Origin: an uncultured Synechococcus sp.
GTDB taxonomy: Bacteria > Cyanobacteriota > Cyanobacteriia > Phormidesmidales > Phormidesmidaceae
NCBI GenBank assembly: GCA_937911865.1
Contig: CALDSK010000097.1
Coordinates: forward strand, 1-64,000
Direction: 5' to 3'
DNA: 64,000 nt
Shown here one piece after another: positions 55,140-64,000 of the stretch; the first letter of the stretch is position 1, and each line of letters begins with the position of its first letter. The translations under genes and the position numbers were made by a program. The notes beneath the pieces were generated by a model. It was not told the DNA's origin. It saw only the letters and a program-made list of their open reading frames with translations, and searched no databases.

Positions 55140-57347
55140 ATGGCAGCTCACTGGATTTCTGGCCCAACCCGCAGCGGAAAAACACAGCAGCTTTTAGCCT
55201 TTGCAGAGCAAACAGGCGCTGAGCAAAGACAGCCGTTACTCGTCTTTGCGGCCAATGGAGACAACCGCATGGTGCTAGCCAATCGGCTGATAGAAACACT
55301 GGGCGATCGCGTCGCTACCCTCACGACCTCACCCGCCGGATTCATTCAAGACGAGATTGTGCTCTTCTGGCCGTTGCTAGTACAACAGATAGATGCCGTG
55401 CAGGCTCAGTTTCCGCTTAAGCTACGGCCCGAAAACGAGCAAGTTCTTGCAACAGCGCTGTGGAAGGCCAGGTTAGACGATGGCACCTTACAGGTCGAAG
55501 GCTGGAGAGAAAGCCGCATGGTCAGGCGATCGCTAGACTTTTTGCAGCTGGCATCTCAGGCCTGTCTGCCGATCGAAGATATTCCGGAGATGCTAAAAGC
55601 AGGCATGCCAGGTTCACTCGCGCCCGCCGCCCTCTGGGACAGCGTCGGTACGGCCTTAGTTGACTGGCAAAACTGGTGCTTGCAAAGGGGATTTTTGACC
55701 TACGGCATTATGAGCACGCTGTACTGGCGGTATTTACTGCCCATGCGGCAATATCAGCTACAGCTGTTTGCTCGGTTCAAAGGCGTTCTGGCTGACGACG
55801 TAGATGAATATCCAGCAATTAGCGCCTCTATATTTTCAAAGTTTATAGAAGCCAAGCGTCCTTGCCTGTTCACCTATAACCCTCAGGGCAAGGTGCGCTT
55901 GGGCCTAGGCGCGGATCCCGATGCGCTATTACCGCTCGCTGCTCGCTGCCAAACGAGGGAGCTGCAGCTCCCGACGACTCGTTCTTTGGGTCATTGGGGC
56001 GATGACTTTGCGCAGTGGATTGCCGATCCGCTGGCTATTCCCGTATTGCCAGACGAAGTGTCTTTACTACAGGCGACTTCTCGGGGACAAATGTTAAGGA
56101 TTACGGCAGAGGCGATCGCCCGAGCAATTGAAAGCGGGCAGGTTCAAACCGATGAAATTGCAGTGATTGGTCCGGGTCTCGATGCGATTGGTCGCTATAG
56201 CCTGATTGAGATTTTGAGCAATCGGGGCATTGCGATAGAGTCGCTGAACGATCAGCGCCCTTTAGTCAGTTCGCCGATGGTACGAGCCTTGCTTTCATTG
56301 CTAGCGTTGATTTATCCAGGGCTTGGCAGACTGGTAGATAGAGATGCGATCGCCGAAATGCTCGTCGTGCTTAGCCAAAGCCTTTCACCTTCACCAACCC
56401 TACTGGCTCCACCCTTACCGACGCCCGAAATTACTAGCATCAGCGACGTCTCCGACACCTGGTTCGATCTCATCGCCATTGACCCAGTGCGCGCTGAACT
56501 GATTGCCGACAACTGCTTTGTCCCCGACATCGAAAACCCGCACCTGCTGCCCGCTGAAACCTTTGCCCGCTGGGACCGCCTTGGCTATCAAACGGTCAAT
56601 GCCTACAATCGGATTCTGCAATGGATAGCCGACCAAAAGCACCTGCGTCAGCAGCGGCTCACGCTGAAGCCAGTGCTAACGATTGACCGCATCGTTCAAG
56701 ACTTTTTGTGGCGCGGCAATCACTTACCCTACGACCAGCTCGCTACTCTGCGCGAACTGATGGAAACCGCCCAGTATTTCTGGGAGGTAGAAGATCGGCT
56801 TAAACGCTGTGAAGGCCCTCAGGCAACATCTACCAAAGCTAACCGGAGATCTAGTCAGACGCTCAGTTCAGCATCTGGACAACTATCGGGGCAAGCATCC
56901 AATCAGAGTGACGTGGGCAGATTTATTCAACTCATTCAGAAAGGCACCGTTTCGGCTAATCCGTATCCGGTCAATCCGCTCTCTTTGAGCCGCAAAGGCG
57001 TCACGCTCTCTACCATCTATCAGTATCGAGCTCAGCGGCTAAGTCACCGCTGGCAGTTCTGGCTCGATGCCGGATCGCCGCTGTGGGCCAGCAGCGCTGG
57101 AGAGCTGTTTGGTGCGCCACTCTTTTTGCAAAATTGGTCTGGTCGGCCCATTACCCTGGTAGAAATAGAAGAGGCTAACGAAGCCAACCTCAGCCGCACG
57201 CTACACGATTTACTCGGACGCACGACCGAAAAGGTGCTGCTATGCCATAGCGACCTCGCCCTTACTGGGCAAGAACAAATGGGCCCTTTGCTGTCGCTAG
57301 TCGGTGCGGCCCAGCCAGCCGATGACTCTCTAGTACCTGCGGTTTGA
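55140..57347 (+). CDS. AddB/UvrD-like orphan helicase-fold ATPase
   Basis: A 735-residue protein. Walker A GPTRSGKT at residues 8-15, a Walker-B-like VLADDVDEYP near 220-229, the UvrD/AddB motif IV region (ATSRGQMLRITAEAIARAIESGQV) and EILSNRGIAIESLNDQRPLVSSPMVRALLSLL. The motif V/VI equivalent (VTLSTIYQYRAQRLSHRWQFWLD) is degenerate compared with TIHKSKG. It lacks the C-terminal Fe-S nuclease domain of AddB, being about 400 residues shorter, and no addA gene is adjacent. A conserved cyanobacterial DNA-repair accessory protein is the best guess. Confidence 0.6.
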   Translation: MAAHWISGPTRSGKTQQLLAFAEQTGAEQRQPLLVFAANGDNRMVLANRLIETLGDRVATLTTSPAGFIQDEIVLFWPLLVQQIDAVQAQFPLKLRPENEQVLATALWKARLDDGTLQVEGWRESRMVRRSLDFLQLASQACLPIEDIPEMLKAGMPGSLAPAALWDSVGTALVDWQNWCLQRGFLTYGIMSTLYWRYLLPMRQYQLQLFARFKGVLADDVDEYPAISASIFSKFIEAKRPCLFTYNPQGKVRLGLGADPDALLPLAARCQTRELQLPTTRSLGHWGDDFAQWIADPLAIPVLPDEVSLLQATSRGQMLRITAEAIARAIESGQVQTDEIAVIGPGLDAIGRYSLIEILSNRGIAIESLNDQRPLVSSPMVRALLSLLALIYPGLGRLVDRDAIAEMLVVLSQSLSPSPTLLAPPLPTPEITSISDVSDTWFDLIAIDPVRAELIADNCFVPDIENPHLLPAETFARWDRLGYQTVNAYNRILQWIADQKHLRQQRLTLKPVLTIDRIVQDFLWRGNHLPYDQLATLRELMETAQYFWEVEDRLKRCEGPQATSTKANRRSSQTLSSASGQLSGQASNQSDVGRFIQLIQKGTVSANPYPVNPLSLSRKGVTLSTIYQYRAQRLSHRWQFWLDAGSPLWASSAGELFGAPLFLQNWSGRPITLVEIEEANEANLSRTLHDLLGRTTEKVLLCHSDLALTGQEQMGPLLSLVGAAQPADDSLVPAV

Positions 57348-57502
57348 GGTCTGCACCTTTACCGCTGCATTCTCAAATCTGCATCCTCACATCTACATCC
57401 CCACATCTACGCCAACTCTGTCTGCGCTGTTATATCGACACGCCGATGTCTGCACTTTCGTGCCTTTCATTTCAATGTATCCGCTTCAGTGCTGATCGCT
57501 AA

Positions 57503-58204
57503 ATGCCCCCAAAAAGTCCCAAAATTGCCCCGCAAAAAAGTACAAAAGGGGCCGTTACCCCTGAGCTTTTTCCACCCACTAGCCACGGAATTTCGCCTTA
57601 CCACCCCAGACATCTGCTGGATATCTTTGTTGAGCCCGGTCACTTTTTTAATACCGAAGCCGCCTTGGGCAAGCCCCTAAATTTGATGTTCGCAGCCTGG
57701 CTGCTAGGCCTGAGTTCTATCTTGTATGTAGCTATTGGAGACCGGCTACTCGGCATCACAAAAAAAGGCGTGCAGAGTAATTTGCCGCCAGAAGTACTCA
57801 CCTCTTGGCTATCGCTTTGGAGTGTGGCAATAGGCGGCGGTATTGTAGTTGGCGCGTTTCTATGGGTTTTGGCGGGCTGGTGGTTCCGTGAGCGGGTGCT
57901 GCTGTCGGGCGCTCGTAGGCCAAATTTGCGGCTTTCTAGAATTGTGTATGTGTATGCGTCTTTGGTGCGATCGCTCCCACCGCTGGTCATCACCCTTATC
58001 TGGACCTTGCGCTACCCCAGCTACGGCGCGGTCCCCGCACAAGAAATTTACATCGCCGCCGCGCTCAGCATTGTGTTCTCCTGCGGAGAGCTTATTAGCG
58101 CCTATATCGGCGTCAAAACACTGTTTGCAGTAGACAGATGGAAAGCTGGCATTTGGTTTGTGCTTGCCCCTGCCGTCTGGTACACCGTCGCGCTTAGCCT
58201 GTAG
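57503..58204 (+). CDS. Yip1-like multi-span membrane protein
   Basis: A 233-residue protein. A soluble N-terminus of about 40 residues with HRHLLDIFVEPGHFF-like text (PRHLLDIFVEPGHFFNTEAAL) precedes five hydrophobic segments (about 60-78, 108-130, 160-178, 185-205, 212-232). The pattern of an FxEPxxFF loop before the spans resembles the Yip1/YIPF group, but the match is by eye only. It has no enzyme motif. It follows the AddB-like gene on the same strand. Confidence 0.55.
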   Translation: MPPKSPKIAPQKSTKGAVTPELFPPTSHGISPYHPRHLLDIFVEPGHFFNTEAALGKPLNLMFAAWLLGLSSILYVAIGDRLLGITKKGVQSNLPPEVLTSWLSLWSVAIGGGIVVGAFLWVLAGWWFRERVLLSGARRPNLRLSRIVYVYASLVRSLPPLVITLIWTLRYPSYGAVPAQEIYIAAALSIVFSCGELISAYIGVKTLFAVDRWKAGIWFVLAPAVWYTVALSL

Positions 58205-58313
58205 CAAGCGGCCTAGAAAGGACTGCAAAAGCAGACGGTATGACCAGCGCCGTATCAGGTAGGATAAGCACCCGACTAAGACAAGCACCCGACAGAACGA
58301 CTAATGTGGCAGC

Positions 58314-58748
58314 TTAGCGCTCGCTACCTGGGCGCGTACCACCACGACGGGCACCGCGCTCTGCGCGCATGTCTTCTAGCTGCGCCTGTTGCTCATCAGT
58401 GAGCACAGCGTTGACTTCTTCGCGAGAAGCTTCTCGAATGCCTTGAAGTTCTTCACGCTGGCTATCGCTCAAATTCAGCTGCCGCCAAGCTCTACGGCCT
58501 CTATCTTCACTACTTTCTAGCTGCGCCTGTTGCTCATCAGTGAGCACAGACTCCATTTGGCTGCGCGCATCGTTATGAATCGCTTCAATCTGAGACGCTT
58601 GATCTTCGCTGAGGTTGAGCTGTTCTAAATGTTGACCACGACGACCATCTCCTTGTGCGTGAGCGGAATGAGTCATGACCATGGGTGCTGCGAGAAGAGA
58701 CAGTGTAGCCAATGCGCCGAGAGAAATCGTTTGGAAGTTGAGTTTCAT
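58314..58748 (-). CDS. Spy/CpxP-like periplasmic LTxxQ-type protein
   Basis: A 144-residue exported protein. Signal peptide residues 1-31 end at SAHAQG. The mature part is an all-helical, Glu/Gln/Arg-rich chain with LNLSEDQASQIEAIHNDARS and LNLSDSQREELQGIREASRE, and VLTDEQQAQLE occurs twice (47 residues apart). Spy and CpxP are stress-induced periplasmic chaperones of this type with LTxxQ motifs. It is divergent from a NarL-type histidine kinase, as cpxP is from cpxRA. Function by analogy only. Confidence 0.72.
   Translation of the reverse strand: MKLNFQTISLGALATLSLLAAPMVMTHSAHAQGDGRRGQHLEQLNLSEDQASQIEAIHNDARSQMESVLTDEQQAQLESSEDRGRRAWRQLNLSDSQREELQGIREASREEVNAVLTDEQQAQLEDMRAERGARRGGTRPGSER
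58374..58549. repeat. Exact 35-bp direct repeat inside the spy-like gene
   Basis: Bases 58374-58408 and 58515-58549 are identical over 35 bp, 141 bp apart (47 codons), giving the repeated VLTDEQQAQLE. The absence of silent changes points to recent duplication or gene conversion. Confidence 0.85.
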
Positions 58749-58790
58749 GGTTTATGTGTAGGTTGTTTGCGGCACCGGTCTTGCGCCAAG

Positions 58791-58829
58791 GTGTCATTAC
58801 CAAAGTGTCACTACCGATGTGTCACTAAT
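58791..58829. promoter_or_regulatory. Three GTGTCAYTA repeats at 14-bp spacing
   Basis: GTGTCATTACC (58791), GTGTCACTACC (58805) and GTGTCACTAAT (58819) start exactly 14 bp apart, in the 199-bp divergent region between the spy-like gene and the histidine kinase. Such arrays are typical operators for response regulators. No dyad is present. Confidence 0.5.
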
Positions 58830-58947
58830 CTATGAAACCCAGGCGTCATATGAGAGGCAGCAAAGGTCACGAGTGCACCCATGACTAAAGTCATGTTTTG
58901 ATCGGAAGCAGTAGGAAAGGTGGCCGAATTAGGCCATAAATAAACCT

Positions 58948-60246
58948 ATGAGCAGACCTGCAGACAACCCTTCGAACCGCGCCATCCAATTTCACAACCA
59001 CCCATTTCGCTTCCTGCTCTATTTGGAATGGGGGCTGCTAACGCTTGCTATTATCAGCACGCTCGATTCTCCGCCAATGCGTGCAATGGGCAAACCCTTG
59101 AGAGCAGGATTGCCCCGTAGCGAGCCGCCGGGCTGGCATCACAGTCCACTCATTGCGGTGGTGGCCCTCGTGTTGTTCGGGCTGATGGGTCTATATTTGC
59201 CGACGAAAAAGCTCCCCAAACTAGGGCATACGCTGGGTCAGATTCTCATCATTTTGCTGCCCTCAGCTACGGTCCTCAACGAGGGTCGAACGTTTCCCTT
59301 TGTGTATCTGGTACTGGTGATTCGAGGCTGCTTAATGTATGGCCTCACAGGGCGGCTGGTGCTAACTGGAACGGCGTTTGTGCTGTTTATAGGTGGGCTG
59401 ATATTTCGACTCAGATCGCTAGCTGGACTAGGACGACGTCTGCCGCCAGACGCACGCGATCGCTTTCACGCCATCACTGTCGGGTTTCAGGTCAACTTTA
59501 TTGTGCTGTTTGGCCTAGCCCTTTTACTAGTCATGCTGCTAATCAACGCCTTGATGACCGAGCGCCAAAGCCAACAGCGGCTACAGCAGGCGAACCAGAC
59601 GCTTCGACAGTCTGCGCAGGAAATTGAAAAGCTGGCGATGGATCAAGAGCGCAACCGCATTGCCCGAGATATTCATGACACGCTTGGCCATTCACTCACA
59701 GCATTGAATATCCAAATTGAGAGTGCCGCTAAGCTATGGGAAAAGGAACCACAGCGAGCCAGGCAGTTTTTAGGCAATGCCAAAAGGTTGGGTACACAGT
59801 CTTTACAAGAGGTACGTCAGTCGGTTGCCACGCTCCGACAAGACCCTTTAGCTGGCAAAACATTGGAGCAGGCGATCGCACATCTGATTAAAGACATTCA
59901 GGCCAACCCAAATCATCAGCTGCTCATTACGCATCACATTCAGATTGCGCAGCCGCTGCCCAGTTCGCTCAAAGTGCTGCTCTACCGAATCGTGCAAGAA
60001 GGTATGACGAATATTGTGAAGCATGCCAACGCCACCGAGGTTAGGCTACAGCTGATTGGTTCAGGGGCGATCGCTACCCTAAACCTGGAAGACAATGGCC
60101 AGGGGTTCAATGTAGAACAGGCAAAAACAGGCTTTGGATTACAAAGCATGCGCGATCGCGCTGAATCTGTGGGTGGAACGTTTGTTGTAAATAGCACTGA
60201 GAGAGGAACCCGGTTACAAGTAAATGTTCTCATTGAAAGAAGATGA
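58948..60246 (+). CDS. NarL-type (HisKA_3) sensor histidine kinase
   Basis: A 432-residue kinase with four to six N-terminal membrane spans (about 24-38, 66-83, 95-110, 118-155, 183-202), a coiled linker, and the HisKA_3 box MDQERNRIARDIHDTLGHSLTAL with His243. The ATPase domain has KVLLYRIVQEGMTNIVKHANA (N box) and LNLEDNGQGFNVEQAKTGFGLQSMRDRAESVGG (G boxes). There is no periplasmic sensor domain, so the stimulus may be sensed in the membrane. The stop overlaps the response-regulator start by 4 bp (ATGA). Confidence 0.93.
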   Translation: MSRPADNPSNRAIQFHNHPFRFLLYLEWGLLTLAIISTLDSPPMRAMGKPLRAGLPRSEPPGWHHSPLIAVVALVLFGLMGLYLPTKKLPKLGHTLGQILIILLPSATVLNEGRTFPFVYLVLVIRGCLMYGLTGRLVLTGTAFVLFIGGLIFRLRSLAGLGRRLPPDARDRFHAITVGFQVNFIVLFGLALLLVMLLINALMTERQSQQRLQQANQTLRQSAQEIEKLAMDQERNRIARDIHDTLGHSLTALNIQIESAAKLWEKEPQRARQFLGNAKRLGTQSLQEVRQSVATLRQDPLAGKTLEQAIAHLIKDIQANPNHQLLITHHIQIAQPLPSSLKVLLYRIVQEGMTNIVKHANATEVRLQLIGSGAIATLNLEDNGQGFNVEQAKTGFGLQSMRDRAESVGGTFVVNSTERGTRLQVNVLIERR

Positions 60247-60899
60247 TTAAGATTCTTTTGGTCGAAGATCAGCAGCTCATTCGAGAGGGTCTGAGCGCTC
60301 TGCTGTCGCTTGAAGCCGACCTGGAAATTGTAGGTGAAGCTGAAAACGGTCGTAGGGCGCTAGAGTTCTTGGCCCAAAGGTCTGCCGAGACGCTGCCAGA
60401 CGTAGCCCTGATGGACATGCGAATGCCTGTAATGGACGGCGTTGCCACCACAAAAGTCATCGCCCAAACGTACCCATCTATTACCGTGCTGGTGCTGACA
60501 ACTTTTGATGACGATGAGCTGATTGCGCAGTCCATGGCCGCAGGCGCACAGGGCTATCTGCTCAAGGACACGCCGTCTGAAGAGCTGGCAATGTCTATTC
60601 GCGCTGTGGCCAAAGGCTATAGCCAGTTTGGACCCGGCATTGTGCAAAAGATGATGAGTCAAGGTGGGCCAGCAGCGGAGGCGCGAGTTTTACCAAGTGC
60701 GATCGCAGCGCTGACCACTAGAGAGAAAGAAGTGCACGGGCTACTCGGCAAAGGGGCCTGTAATAAGGAAATAGCCACCCAGCTATTTTTGTCGGAAGGC
60801 ACCGTAAAAAATCATGTCACCAGCATTTTGGGTCAGTTAGAGGTTCGCGATCGCACTCAGGCTGCTCTCCTCGCAGCCCAGTGGGCTCAGCAACTATAG
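60243..60899 (+). CDS. NarL/LuxR-type response regulator
   Basis: A 218-residue regulator. The receiver domain has acidic VEDQ at 7-10, phospho-acceptor Asp58 in ALMDMRMP, and the conserved Lys in LLKDTPSE near 109-110. The C-terminal HTH (LTTREKEVHGLLGKGACNKEIATQLFLSEGTV) is GerE-type. It pairs with the kinase before it through an ATGA overlap. Possible targets include the divergent spy-like gene through the 14-bp repeats. Confidence 0.94.
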   Translation: MIKILLVEDQQLIREGLSALLSLEADLEIVGEAENGRRALEFLAQRSAETLPDVALMDMRMPVMDGVATTKVIAQTYPSITVLVLTTFDDDELIAQSMAAGAQGYLLKDTPSEELAMSIRAVAKGYSQFGPGIVQKMMSQGGPAAEARVLPSAIAALTTREKEVHGLLGKGACNKEIATQLFLSEGTVKNHVTSILGQLEVRDRTQAALLAAQWAQQL

Positions 60900-61201
60900 G
60901 GGGTTCAAGCAGAGGACTCAAACCTGAGCGCGATTGGCAGGCACTCAAAAAAGTTTTAGGCAACCACAAGAATTCAACCGAAATAGGGTACAACTAGGCA
61001 GTCAATAGTATTTAAATGACTTGATACATTAAGCATATTGTTACTTGACGAATGTCACCGACATTGCTCTAATTTGACTACCTTATCTGGCATCATCTAC
61101 TGATTGGCACTCAAACCCGCTAAATTCACGGTTCGTCACTGCCTTACAGCCCGAGAGGGCCTTTGAAAAAGCCTAGAAAGCACAACCGCTAATCCTATCC
61201 T
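60900..61201. other. Intergenic region upstream of the coiled-coil gene
   Basis: 302 bp. A weak GCCC-GAGA-GGGC hairpin lies near 61147-61158. No GTA-N8-TAC NtcA box and no ORF were seen. Confidence 0.3.
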
Positions 61202-62113
61202 ATGAAGCCTTCCCACCCCGCTGAATCAGCTCCGACCCGCTACGCACCGTCTGTACCTATGTCAGTGTATCGAGAGTTAGCTGCCGAGCTGCGGGCTAAT
61301 AAAGCAGTTATTGATTCGCTCAATAGCCGCAACCAGCAGCTAATACAGCAAAATCAGAGGCTTAAGCAAGAAATTCATAACGTGGTGCAGGCAACGCTTA
61401 ACCTCGGACAGTTTGCGGGTGTTGCCAGACAGGCACCGGGCTCAGAGTCTGCGGAGTTTTCTAGAGAAGTTGCTAGAGAAGTCCCAGGGGCGATCGCGCC
61501 TGATACATTAGCTAAGCTCGTCCGCGCCCAAGGCGAAGCCAGAAAAACCATTCCATCAGAACCGGTAGACGCCCAAAGCAATACCAACAAGGGCTATACA
61601 GACAGTACGCCTGCGATCCAGCCGCCTATCACGCCTCAAACTGTCGCGCCTCAAACTGTTGCGCCTCAGTCCATTTCTCCTTCGCTTTCAGAGCCATTTC
61701 TAGGGCCAGCCTCGACCTATTCTGTTGCCAGACAGCCAAAAGCTGCGCCGATACCTGCACCTCAACCGCGCCGAGTGCCGCGTCCTATTCCACCGCGCCC
61801 TCTCTCTAAGTCCGCGCCCCAGACCAAAGGCCAAAGTCGCCCCTCCAAAGCCAGTTCTGCTGCCAGAAAGCAATCAGCAAAGTCAGCCGTCAAAGCGCCT
61901 ACCCAGCAGCGTTCCTCGGCTATCGTGCCGCAGGCAAAGCAGTTGCCAAAGCTCTTTACAGAGCAGTCGGGCGAGTATCGCAGCTCAGCGCTCAGCAGCG
62001 GTGAAGATAAGGAAATTGGGGGTATTTGGCTCGCACTTTCCATCATTTTGATCATCGTGACGGCCTTCGGCGCTGGGTTCTTAATTATGAAGCCGCTGCT
62101 AAACGATCGATAA
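61202..62113 (+). CDS. Coiled-coil, Pro/Gln-rich membrane protein
   Basis: A 303-residue protein. An N-terminal helical coil (VIDSLNSRNQQLIQQNQRLKQEIHNV near 38-63) is followed by a long disordered Pro/Ala/Ser segment (TVAPQTVAPQSI repeats, PRRVPRPIPPRPL) and ends in a single span (about 277-298). It looks like a linker or anchor protein. It lies 33 bp before the first in-frame codon leading to glnB, so the two may be co-transcribed. No family is known to me. Confidence 0.6.
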   Translation: MKPSHPAESAPTRYAPSVPMSVYRELAAELRANKAVIDSLNSRNQQLIQQNQRLKQEIHNVVQATLNLGQFAGVARQAPGSESAEFSREVAREVPGAIAPDTLAKLVRAQGEARKTIPSEPVDAQSNTNKGYTDSTPAIQPPITPQTVAPQTVAPQSISPSLSEPFLGPASTYSVARQPKAAPIPAPQPRRVPRPIPPRPLSKSAPQTKGQSRPSKASSAARKQSAKSAVKAPTQQRSSAIVPQAKQLPKLFTEQSGEYRSSALSSGEDKEIGGIWLALSIILIIVTAFGAGFLIMKPLLNDR

Positions 62114-62635
<522 letters not shown>

Positions 62636-62782
62636 CCGTTTGAATGGGGTTTGCTCGGATGAGCAGTTTGAGCCTGACGTTTGAACTTGACGTTTGAGAT
62701 TGAAGGCATTTCGCAATAATATTTCAACCCTGGGGGGATAGTTCACTATCTCCCTTTTTCATTGTCATCTCCACGTTCTCCT

Positions 62783-64000
62783 ATGACCAATGCCAACGCT
62801 TCTTCTCCTCTTCGACAAGTGGTTGAAAGCCAGCTGCAAGGCTATGCTCGCTTCGGTGTAGATTTGGGATTAGACAGAATTAAATCTGTTCTTTCCAACT
62901 TAGGAGACCCACAGAAAAAAGTCCCTATTATTCACGTTGCGGGCACGAATGGAAAGGGCTCTGTCTGCGCTTATTTATCTTCTGTGCTGAGCGCTGCAGG
63001 TTATAAAACAGGGCGGTACACGTCACCGCATTTAGTCAGTTGGACTGAGCGCATCTGCATTGACGGGCAGCCAATCAGCTGGCAGGCCCTGCAAACAAAC
63101 TTGAATGTGGTCGAGAGTGCGGTCTCAAAAGACGGACCTGTCCCGACTCAATTTGAGATATTCACAGCAGCGGCCTGGCAGTACTTTGCAGCGCAGCAGG
63201 TCGATATTGCGGTTATTGAAGTAGGGCTTGGCGGCAGGCTTGATGCAACCAATGTGTGCGATCGCCCGCTGGCAACTGTCATTGTCTCTATCAGCCGTGA
63301 CCACTGGCAAAGGCTGGGCAACACGCTCGCAGAAATCGCAGGCGAAAAAGCTGGTATTTTGAAGCCGGGTGTAGCAGCGATCGCCGGCCCTTTGCCATCA
63401 GAAGCGGCTGCCGTCGTGACGCATAGAGCTAACGAAGTCGGAGCGCCACTCACTTGGGTCAGCCCAGCGAAAGAAATCAACCAAGATACGTTAGATTCAA
63501 TCAATTCAGATGCACTGCGCTACGACGGCATTGAGTATCCACAAAGCCTACTGGGCGAGCACCAAAAAGTAAATTCGGCCTGTGCGATCGCCGCGATTCA
63601 GTCCCTGCGACAGCAAGGATGGACTATTTCTGATAAGGCGATCGTACAGGGCATGCGAAACGTACGCTGGCCGGGTCGATTACAAAAGGCGCAGTGGCAA
63701 GGTCACGCGCTACTCATTGATGGCGCACACAACACAGATGCTGCTCGGTCGCTAAGAAAATATATTGATCGCACTTATCCCGACCACGCAATTACCTGGC
63801 TGATGGGGATGCTAGAAACCAAAGATCATCAGGAAGTATTTCAAGCCCTGCTGCGTCCTAAAGATCGACTGCATTTGGTGCCGGTACCAGGACATCTGAG
63901 TGCGCAGCCGGAAGACCTGAGGGCGATCGCGCAAACAGTATGCCCGCAGATCGCCTACAGTCAGACGCACATTAATCTAGAGACGGCGCTACCCGTAGCC
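62783..64000 (+). CDS. folC: Folylpolyglutamate/dihydrofolate synthase FolC, 5' part
   Basis: Open from ATG 62783 to the window edge (406 codons, stop not seen). It has the Mur-ligase-like ATP site HVAGTNGKGSVCAYLSSVL near 51-69, TSPHLVSWTERICIDGQPI near 81-99, EVGLGGRLDATNVCDRPL near 153-170 and LLIDGAHNTDAARSLRKYI near 311-329. It adds glutamate to folates. Usual length is about 420-450, so little is missing. It begins 147 bp after glnB. Confidence 0.93.
   Translation, partial: MTNANASSPLRQVVESQLQGYARFGVDLGLDRIKSVLSNLGDPQKKVPIIHVAGTNGKGSVCAYLSSVLSAAGYKTGRYTSPHLVSWTERICIDGQPISWQALQTNLNVVESAVSKDGPVPTQFEIFTAAAWQYFAAQQVDIAVIEVGLGGRLDATNVCDRPLATVIVSISRDHWQRLGNTLAEIAGEKAGILKPGVAAIAGPLPSEAAAVVTHRANEVGAPLTWVSPAKEINQDTLDSINSDALRYDGIEYPQSLLGEHQKVNSACAIAAIQSLRQQGWTISDKAIVQGMRNVRWPGRLQKAQWQGHALLIDGAHNTDAARSLRKYIDRTYPDHAITWLMGMLETKDHQEVFQALLRPKDRLHLVPVPGHLSAQPEDLRAIAQTVCPQIAYSQTHINLETALPVA

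Overview
The window is chromosomal DNA of a cyanobacterium. The evidence is the very frequent HIP1-type octamer GCGATCGC and a cyanobacterial gene set: Psb34 and Psb32 homologues, a fused ThiO-ThiG, a pilMNOQ cluster without pilP, an HpsJ-like protein, PII with Ser49 and Tyr51, and TGD2/TGD3-like MCE and ATPase genes. Gene style and spacing resemble Leptolyngbya/Phormidesmis-type lineages, but that is inference and no species is named. No tRNA, rRNA, CRISPR array, insertion sequence, prophage or integron was seen, so this is mostly core genome with many small clusters on both strands.

Layout. 1-8.7 kb: the end of an RTX calcium-binding protein, an SF2 helicase, an Rpn-type PD-(D/E)XK nuclease, a TPR protein, aspartase, a SWIM zinc-finger protein, an HpsJ-like membrane protein and a glycosyltransferase. 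8.8-12.1 kb: 6-phosphogluconolactonase, two FHA proteins (the first with zinc ribbons) and an LRAT-fold NC-motif protein. 12.1-19.1 kb: a cation/proton antiporter, a secreted protein, UbiD decarboxylase, RNase PH with a small membrane-protein ORF directly upstream, a CobO-like protein with a broken P-loop, dCTP deaminase and a Uma2 protein. 19.1-27.0 kb (minus strand): the pilM-pilN-pilO-pilQ operon with its own terminator, then hupB, cobD and an FAD oxidoreductase closely packed.

27-37.4 kb: PurT, a small protein plus retropepsin-like protease pair, KatG catalase-peroxidase with an upstream dyad, an orphan solute-binding lipoprotein, a 63-bp tandem repeat, DUF488, an ABC exporter and a membrane protein. 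37.4-46 kb: a GAF-GGDEF-EAL protein, MCE lipid-transport components, YvcK, small conserved proteins and an A-type Fe-S carrier. 46-54.6 kb: a DUF6930-like protein, a small-membrane-protein/YtxH/DUF948 group, Psb32, a laccase-domain protein, a 2Fe-2S ferredoxin, a secreted protein and ThiO-ThiG. 54.8-64 kb: Psb34 (a 56-residue gene), an AddB-like orphan helicase relative, a Yip1-like membrane protein, a Spy/CpxP-like periplasmic protein divergent from a NarL-type two-component system, a coiled-coil membrane protein, PII (glnB) and the start of folC.

Themes. Many intergenic regions carry short tandem repeats with 12- to 63-bp periods. The best regulatory leads are three GTGTCAYTA repeats at exact 14-bp spacing between the spy-like gene and the two-component operon, and a 13-bp dyad upstream of katG. 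The best protein leads are the 51-residue ORF upstream of rph, the CobO-like protein without a Walker A motif and the nuclease-less AddB-like protein. I did not find a clearly new multi-gene system.
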